Source of the DNA: Paraphaeosphaeria minitans
Lineage: Eukaryota; Ascomycota; Dothideomycetes; Pleosporales; Didymosphaeriaceae
NCBI GenBank assembly: GCA_015832175.1
Contig: WJXW01000015.1
Span: forward strand, 682,001-746,000
DNA length: 64,000 nt
Direction: 5' to 3'
The notes under the pieces are model-generated. The model was not told where the DNA came from. It did not search any database and saw only the letters and a program-made list of their open reading frames with translations. The translations under genes were made by a program, and so were the position numbers. Below, one piece after another: positions 57,846-64,000 of this stretch; within the stretch, counting starts at the first letter, position 1; each line of letters starts with the position of its first letter.

Positions 57846-58169
57846 CCTAAAGGTACCCGTCACTCGTGCGATGAAGCGGCCCATCCCCCACTTTCTCCAG
57901 ACGGAATGCGACTGGAAGCATGATTCCCCGCGTTTATGAATCAGCCCAAAGCAAGCCTTTGTAACTAGCATTGTATCTACCTTTGTCCTCACCACCCAAT
58001 TCGCAAGAGTAGGAACAATGGTTGAGGACGGAAGGGAGCTAATTCGTTCACGTGACTGATCACGCTAATCGCGGGGCTTCCAAGCTTTGAATGCCAAGAA
58101 CAACTTCCATGAGCACGGCAGCTACAGCATCGACAGCGCGTTCTAAACAAACACCGATCTGCCTTGTTC

Positions 58170-58940
58170 ATGGCATTAACAGAATTTTCGTTGGAGGAAG
58201 CTCTAGAGTCTGTGCTCGAAGAGGGGTTCTTTGACTTCAATACCCCGGAAGTCGGAGAGCTCGTCTCGGAGATGGAGCGCGAACGCTTTCAATTCTTGTC
58301 TCCATATGGCCTGGACTATTGCAAAGAACACGTCCTCGAAAATACGGTAATGGCAATAAGATACTATTGAGCTAACTACTGACACTTTTCAGCGCATTCG
58401 ACCCATTATCGAAAAGCTCCTCAACGAATGCAAATTTGCACATTGGATTAGATACAACGCACGCCCTGGTCATTTCGAATGCTTTAGGAAAGGAGGTGAA
58501 AAGGCCGGTCTGCGTCAGCTCATCGTTCAGCAATGGGCCAAAGGATCACGAGTGGAGTATTACGGCGGCTCGCACAAACATGATCTGCCTGTAGAGGAAG
58601 GCGTGCGAGGCTTGTTTGAAACAACCCAGGCTGCACTCAACGCAGCAGGCTGTCAACCCACCGAAAAAGAATTCCCAGCTGGAGGCTTGTAAGTTCCCTC
58701 TTGATTTACAACTACATGGTTTGACACGGTATTAGAGTAATTCACGATGGTCGAACGTTTACGCAAATCAAGACGGGGTATGGAATCACCTTTCAATTTG
58801 CCACAGACGATGTCATACAGAAATGGCCCAAGATCACCGTACCAAACTCTACGGACTTGGTGCGAAAGGTGGTCAATATGGAGAGTGCGAAAATCAAGGT
58901 GAATTTCGCAATCGGTAATGCCGGAGGCGCCAAAAAATAG
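58170..58940 (+). CDS. Hypothetical protein, three exons, intact
   Basis: Exons 58170-58346, 58393-58688 and 58736-58940 (225 residues). Introns of 46 and 47 nt have GTAATG and GTAAGT donors, a GCTAAC branch site and TTTTCAG/TATTAG acceptors. Acidic N-terminal helix (EEALESVLEEGFFDF), then a basic core (AHWIRYNARPGHFECFRKGG; LRQLIVQQWAKGSRVEYYGGSH) and a C-terminal beta-like part (GLVIHDGRTFTQIKTGYG). No family recognised. The start at 58170 is the first ATG; the codon upstream at 58164 is TTG. Its stop is 4 nt from the stop of the zinc-finger gene on the other strand. Confidence 0.75.
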
Positions 58941-58944
58941 CTAT

Positions 58945-59858
58945 CTAGAAATGAGGTTCATAATTATCGAATTCAGGACAATTTACTATGCCGAGAATAG
59001 GAGCATAATAGCAATCTTCGCTCGGCACTCGATCATTGTACACCAGCCCGTCGAAGCTACCTATGGTCGAAACTTGTGGTCCTTCGTTATTGAACACCGG
59101 CATGAACGACGTGACCGGCTGCATAGCAGGAAAAGGTAGATTTCCCCCTTCAATATTGTCAGTAGAGCCAAGAAGCACTTGAAGTACATCAATACCATTA
59201 CGTTGTTGAAGGTTGCCCATGATCATCGAATTGGACTTGTTTCTTTTATGAGGACCCAATATGTCTGCATCCGAACCTCCCTCTTCCCTCGCCCTCTTTT
59301 TACAGACACCCTCTGCTAGTGACTTTACGTGTTCCACATGTTCTAGCTCTTCATCGACACAAGTCTTGAGCTCAAGAGCCGTCGCATCCAAGAATACTCT
59401 TATCCTCCCGGTCAACTCTTTGTGGTTCGTTTCAGTATGTCTGATGAACTCGCCTGCGGCACTAAATCTCTTTTTACATCCGGGGCATATCTCGTCACAG
59501 TAAACGTCTGTTCAAGGTGTTACTCCCTTAAAGCCCGCACAATATGTACCGAAAACTCACGTGTCTGGTAGTGCCGTCGAAGCTTGCTCCGCCCATTAAA
59601 CGGTTTTGTACATCCAGTCTCAGGACATATCACGGAGAGAGCGTTATGATTGCAAACAATATCTTCGTCGCTAGCTCTCGAATGGTTTTTACACTTTTCA
59701 AGCTGAGCATGGTGGTACTTGGCTTGGGACTAGAGGGGGTTACTTGTGTATTAGCAAGCTGTGGACACACTTACTTGGATCTCCTCAAGGTGAATCTCTA
59801 ACGCTTCGCGGGTAATAAAGTATGCATCGCAGGTACATTCGTAGGGTTTGCTCGACAT
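58945..59858 (-). CDS. C2H2-type zinc-finger protein, three exons, intact
   Basis: Exons 59858-59775, 59729-59561 and 59507-58945 (271 residues). The introns have a GTAAGT donor with CTCTAG acceptor, and a GTGAGT donor with GAACAG acceptor. Three fingers: YECTCDAYFITREALEIH (degenerate), ICPETGCTKPFNGRSKLRRHYQTH (intron within the end of this finger) and CPGCKKRFSAAGEFIRHTETNH. The C-terminal half is linker plus an aromatic/acidic tail (PILGIVNCPEFDNYEPHF) that could be an activation segment. Likely a nuclear transcription regulator. Target unknown. Head to head with the microprotein gene at 60141 and tail to tail with 58170-58940. Confidence 0.8.
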
Positions 59859-60140
59859 ATTACCAATTGTGAAGGCAAAACGGCTTAGGCAGAGGACGAA
59901 GTCGAGGTTTCTCTCGGTAATTCCTGACCCCGCAACCGTGTGAGCTCGAGCCACCAAAACTTAGTCATCCGACCATCCGAGCTCGGGTTTTTTTTAATCA
60001 ATGCACGAGGTTAAGCTATATAATCACCGGCGTTGCTATCTACCCCCACCTCGGACATCTCAACTTAGAGCATCATTGCTGAAAAGCTGTGAGACGCGCC
60101 GAACCAAATTCTCTCCCTTATTTTTCTCAAGAGCGAAACT

Positions 60141-60236
60141 ATGCCTTCCTGCGAAACATGCGGCGGAAACGGCATCCGGGGGACCACCTGTCCTACTTGC
60201 GGTCAGCCAGGACCCGAAGAAAGCAACATCGACTAG
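60141..60236 (+). CDS. 31-residue Cys4 zinc-knuckle microprotein
   Basis: A complete tiny ORF: ATG, then CETCGGNGIRG and CPTCGQPG, ending NID. Two CxxCG knuckles are spaced as in a single zinc-binding unit of the DnaJ-like CxxCxGxG type. It is preceded by a pyrimidine-rich leader with no closer ATG in frame. The C-terminus is acidic. It is too short for standard gene finders. Translation is not proven; support comes from the compact, complete four-cysteine motif in an ORF of only 32 codons. Confidence 0.45.
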   Translation: MPSCETCGGNGIRGTTCPTCGQPGPEESNID

Positions 60237-61411
60237 GTGAGGCTGAGTTGGAGCCTTCTATGTGAAGGCCCCGCTAACCGTTTTTATGTAAAGCAAGCAA
60301 CTGAATCTGTGGTCGGCTCGGCCGGTTTGAACTTACGGTCCGTCAAATGTTACGTATAGCTGCGCACTGTCAATGAATATTGTTATTCTACCCATAGCCT
60401 GGTGACCTCGTTGCAGTGTATCTGAGATGCCCCGTTTATCGTGTTGTACGTGCCATTCTGACCAGCTGATAGAAGCCGTCAGTAAGCGAGTAACCACGTG
60501 TGCGTTCCGGCCGCGGATCATGGTGCCCTGTCGCCCACAGGTTGTGGTCCCTGTCGCCCACAGGTTGTGGTCCCTGTCGCCCACAGGTTGTAGTCCCTGT
60601 CGGCAGCAGATTGCTGGTCCCTGTCGACCGTGCCATGACCGCGCCATGTGTCACTTTGTGATTGGCTTCGATATGATCGTGGTTTAGAATAAGCTTAGTG
60701 TATATCGAGCGTCGAGCTCGACGGATTGGCCGGTGCACAGCGGAGGTTGACTCGGAGAACAATGCACAAGGCAATGATCAAACCAAAAGGGATACTGAGG
60801 AGTTCCGGACTCCTGGATTGCATGCAGGACGGCTAAGGCGGGTTGATAGATGCCGTCAAATCTAGGCAAGTAAATTGTGACCTAGGCCGATGCACTAGGC
60901 TACCACAAGTCGTTCAGCGGCGATTCCGCGCACTCTAGTCCTTTTCCATCGTGAACAAGCAGGAGGGGCCGTGTGCCGACAGAGAGCACGGACCATCGCA
61001 TTCAACCGAGGACTCACATTCCTAGCAGGCAGCAGTGGCAATGGCGGCAGCTTAACATAGCTACCGCAGCACGATGAGAATCTGTCCTGCTGACAAGCTT
61101 ATGGCCACTCTACGCGTTGGCCGACTTCCAAGCGAGGTTACAAGGGGCTGCAAATGAAAGAGACTGCTTGCATCTCTTTCAGACCTGGTACGGGTAAACC
61201 CGTTCGATTCTTGGGTATAAAAGCTTCATCTTGCTCATTGTTCCTAGTCAGTACTTAGGGTCAAAGGTTTTCTTTGGATATATTATCCCGACCGTGGCAT
61301 AATTGTCTCAGTGACTCAAAGCCAACTAGGTATGCTTGAAATATAAAAGCTTCGCGCCAATCAAACGCGCAACTACATAGCTAAAACTTAGATTCGCAGA
61401 CTGTCTAAACA
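60237..61411. other. Intergenic with a minisatellite
   Basis: No supported gene besides the repeat at 60526-60619. The stretch before 61412 has tataaaag-like boxes at about 61217 and 61342, suitable as core promoter for the Doc-like gene. Confidence 0.45.
60526..60619 (+). repeat. 23-bp minisatellite, about four copies
   Basis: Three near-perfect units ccctgtcgcccacaggttgt plus ggt, then a diverged fourth. Reading the minus strand gives GDRDHNLWATGTTTC-type frames, considered non-coding. Confidence 0.9.
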
Positions 61412-61870
61412 ATGTCTTCAAATGTCGTGAAGCTTCGCTTCCTGACCACCGCCCAAGTCATACGTCTTCACAACTCCTTAGTTTCAACCGCTCAGCCTAC
61501 TCAACCGACTCTGCTAGAATCAGCAGTGCAATCGCCTATGAGCATCAAACACTACACGGGCCAAAGCAACATCTTCCAGCTTGCAGGGAGCCTTTCCGAA
61601 AAGATCATGAAGAATCACGCCTTCCAAGATGGCAACAAGCGCACGGCGCTTGTGGCAGCAGATATGTTTCTGAAGATCAATGGATACAAACTCAACAAAG
61701 TGCCCCTTCAAGCCGATCCAGAGCATACTCTAGAAAATGCTCACGTGGCGGTCTGTACGAATGTATGGACAGCAGAGCAGCTCGGTCATTTTTACCAGCA
61801 GATGGCTACACCGATAACATCCTGGACCTCCGATATCTTGGAATTCAGGAACAGTGCTTTGGAATATTGA
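61412..61870 (+). CDS. Doc-type Fic-fold protein
   Basis: 152 residues, single exon. The catalytic loop HAFQDGNKRT (residues 69-78) fits the Doc form HxFx(D/N)(A/G)NKR. The L-x-E-S-A-x-x-x-P segment near residue 35 and the helix LVAADMFLKINGY after the loop also match Doc. Classical Fic enzymes (HxFx(D/E)GNGRxxR) transfer AMP; Doc of phage P1 instead phosphorylates EF-Tu and is the toxin of a toxin-antitoxin pair. Standalone Doc-like genes in fungi are thought to derive from bacteria by transfer. Target and activity here are unknown. No inhibitory helix is visible in the protein itself. TATA-like boxes lie upstream. Confidence 0.8.
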   Translation: MSSNVVKLRFLTTAQVIRLHNSLVSTAQPTQPTLLESAVQSPMSIKHYTGQSNIFQLAGSLSEKIMKNHAFQDGNKRTALVAADMFLKINGYKLNKVPLQADPEHTLENAHVAVCTNVWTAEQLGHFYQQMATPITSWTSDILEFRNSALEY

Positions 61871-62351
61871 TCGTTGAATTTGTGATACTTTGGGTGGCCA
61901 CGTTCAACACGAAGCCGTAGTTTCCATCTTCCTCAGGTATACTTTGTAGTTCTCTGGCGCTTATAGTATCAATACTATGTCATCCATACGAGGATTGAGA
62001 GAAACGACCATTTAGCCTTCGTGTCATGTCGTCCGTGCATTCATGTGCATTCCGCGGTCAAGTCACAAGCATAGGCCTCTCAGCTATCTCACCCTGCATT
62101 AGCGTCGGGATTTAGATGCTAAGAGTCAGTCCCATCGCAGTCGTCTTGTGTTTTGATCTTGGGACCCCTTCACCGGCTTCTTTCGCGATGGCAAATAGGG
62201 AAATTAGAGTGTTATCAAATGGAGGTATCCATTTTTGTCACGTGATGGTGTTGCCAAGAAGGCGCTGACACAACCCTTACGCGCTAGTCACAACCGCGTC
62301 TCGCCCTTCATTACAACCAGGCTCCTCATAGTCACTCCTACCCACCTCGCC
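61871..62351. other. Intergenic between the Doc-like gene and the next gene
   Basis: No supported ORF. It probably holds the 3' end of the Doc-like transcript and the promoter of the gene at 62352. Confidence 0.45.
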
Positions 62352-63017
62352 ATGATGACTCCAACAAGCGCAGTGACGGCGAGGACTATATATACTGTCT
62401 TTGCACGGCCTTTCCACGCGACAAGACACTCCTGCATTGCTGTAGAGCGCTTCCGTCATACCGCAGCTGCAAGAGCCATTCACGTTGCGTCGGCCGAGCT
62501 CACTAATGTTGGCCCGGACGGCACGCTCGTGACGGAAGAAGTCTCCATTCGAGTAGGAGACCCTGGGGAAGCGTACGTGTTGATTCCAACTGAAGTTGGC
62601 AATGCCCTGCGGGCTGGTAGTCGACTTTCGAATAGCTCCTCGGCCTTTCTCGAACGCCTAGATAGGTTCAAGATGAGTTTTTTTCATGATACGCAACACT
62701 TTGCCTCCGGTAAATTATTTGCCATACTATAAATGAATGCTGCTAACGTCACAATCTTCAGAGTCATCGCCCAGTTGCCCACGCCTTGTCATTTCTCAAC
62801 AGCTCCCTCGTCAATCCAACGCGAATATAAGCCCAGCAACGCTGTATCTCTACGGCGTCATGCATACGATTGCTCTAGACGGAACCCCAGATGGTATTTT
62901 GCCTAGGACTTGAACTCGGTTCGAGAATGCTGACCAAAGGCAGCGGAGTTTGCGGAGCTTGCTAGTACCATCACACCAGAAATAGGAGAGGCGCTAGATA
63001 AATTGAAAGATATGTAA
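62352..63017 (+). CDS. Hypothetical, probably mitochondrial protein, three exons
   Basis: Exons 62352-62709, 62762-62893 and 62944-63017 (187 residues). Intron 1 has GTAAAT, TGCTAAC and CTTCAG; intron 2 has GTATTT, ATGCTGAC and AGGCAG. Both keep the frame. The N-terminus is rich in Arg, Ala, Ser and Thr with few acids (TARTIYTVFARPFHATRHS), a mitochondrial presequence type. The central part reads VSIRVGDPGEAYVLIPTEV, which loosely recalls the swapped-hairpin AbrB/MazE pattern (G-x-V-x-IP-x-E-x). The C-terminus is helical (EIGEALDKLKDM). No firm family. It lies downstream of the Doc-like gene on the same strand. Confidence 0.6.
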
Positions 63018-64000
63018 AAGTTCGACGAGCTCTAAAGGGCAAGTATAACTGGATTTTTAGAATTAATCTATCAATGCCTGCCCATTCTTCACAGTAATTA
63101 CTGATTAATCACCTTCCTTTCACTCTTTTTTAGATATTGAAGGCTGAAGATGTGGCAACAGCAAGCACAGCGAGGGCAGCTTAGGATGACATTGTGATCT
63201 ACCGCCCCAAAGCAAGTGTCCATTTCTGACATGTAAATGCAAAGGCCTCATAGGTAGTGCGCTACTAGGGCTCTTGTCTATTCTTGACTGTCTACATGCA
63301 CGTCCTTTATATAATTGAAAGAATTTCCGCACTGTACTTTCTAGTATCCCTCATCTACATGTTCATCTCATATATGTCTTATCGAGCAAACTACTCAAAG
63401 CAACTTTAATATGTACCTTTATCCTGTCGGCGATCCCCAAACCCAAAATTCGGCTTAAGCCCTCGTTCATACATCATAGAGTGCGCTCTCAGCTACATAA
63501 GGAATTGCAACCTGAACAACAAACCCGCATACCATAAAGGCGTACTTTTTCCTTCCGTTCCTATAGGCTAGAACGCCGAAAGTCAACCCCGTCACCGCTT
63601 TCGATTGCTGTCTCCCCGATATTCTGTGATCATCTGGCGAATGCAACACCAAAGCCTCGAATAGCCTTGTGCATGTCTGTGCTGGTTGCACGCGTGATCT
63701 TCGCTAACCTTACGTTACTAAGCGCATTCACTGCTCGGCGCTCTTGCTTCGGTCGCGCTTGATCGAGAGCGTGACCTCTGCTCATTCCGCATTCCCTCGA
63801 CAAGTTCTCACACCACAGTGCTGAGGGCATCTCCAGCAAGAAAGCTACGTTGCCGGAATGTGCAATTGCACGGTTGGCTGCTGCCTGTCCGACAGCACCG
63901 CATCCTCCCGCTGAAAGCCTGCTTCTTACTGGCATGTTTGCATTGGGCCAGTTCGCATCCTCCAGTACTCCGTTCCCTTCTGCATTCATACGCATCGACG
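63018..64000. other. Intergenic to the window edge
   Basis: Short ORFs only. The longest (63630-63995, -) has no domain and is not called. Confidence 0.45.

Noticed and set aside
60333..60774. Repeat-containing minus-strand ORFs (GDRDHNLWATG-like)
   Set aside because: They derive from a 23-bp minisatellite that is open in several frames. No start context or domain.
1..64000. tRNA, rRNA and telomere repeats
   Set aside because: I looked for B-box-like GGTTCGANTCC contexts, rRNA-like blocks and TTAGGG runs and found none convincing. A covariance-model scan would settle it.

Overview
The window is nuclear DNA of a filamentous ascomycete (Pezizomycotina). The evidence is the gene families, which include a Tad1-type LINE, a Fot1/pogo DDE_1 transposase, NACHT-WD40, HET, OTT_1508-like deaminase and Hsp70/HSPA12-like proteins. 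The spliceable genes also carry short introns of about 45-90 nt with GTNNGT-type donors and CTAAC/CTGAC-like branch points. The region reads as a repeat-rich accessory compartment: gene density is low, many genes are broken, paralogous fragments are scattered, and there are many mini- and microsatellites.

Layout. 1-2950: a LINE on the minus strand, with ORF1 intact and ORF2 running off the left edge. 3140-7280: a decayed NACHT-WD40 (NLR-like) gene, cut at its 5' side by a complete Fot1-like transposase gene and followed by a remnant of a second Fot1 copy. 7281-22335: sparse, with a spliced hypothetical gene, a class-3 lipase with two introns, a 27-bp tandem repeat, one copy of a dispersed decayed repeat family and a Ser/Pro-rich hypothetical gene. 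22336-35541: an Hsp70-like gene with six introns, a frameshifted dynamin-like pseudogene, an OTT_1508-like deaminase gene with an in-frame TAG, and an unusual intact HET + SET + MYND fusion. 35542-53900: two diverged MADS-box-like genes, each with a GC-rich palindrome cluster upstream, then tandem paralogous hypothetical genes, the second copy of the dispersed repeat family, a duplicated membrane-protein segment and an acidic-repeat protein. 53921-54954: LTR-like sequences including a perfect 153-bp inverted pair. 55599-64000: the best-preserved genes, namely a BCS1-like AAA ATPase, a spliced hypothetical gene convergent with a C2H2 zinc-finger gene, a 31-residue Cys4 microprotein, a Doc-type Fic protein and a spliced, probably mitochondrial protein.

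Theme. NACHT-WD40, HET, lipase-3, Hsp70-like, dynamin-like, OTT_1508-like deaminase, BCS1-like and Doc-like genes recur in the fungal non-self recognition and effector repertoire. Finding all of them within 64 kb, half of them broken and amid transposons, suggests a fast-turning-over immunity or allorecognition island. That functional reading is inference. Many breaks are single-base frame losses, several in A-runs, so some apparent pseudogenes could be assembly errors. Exon boundaries were worked out by hand and may be off by a base.
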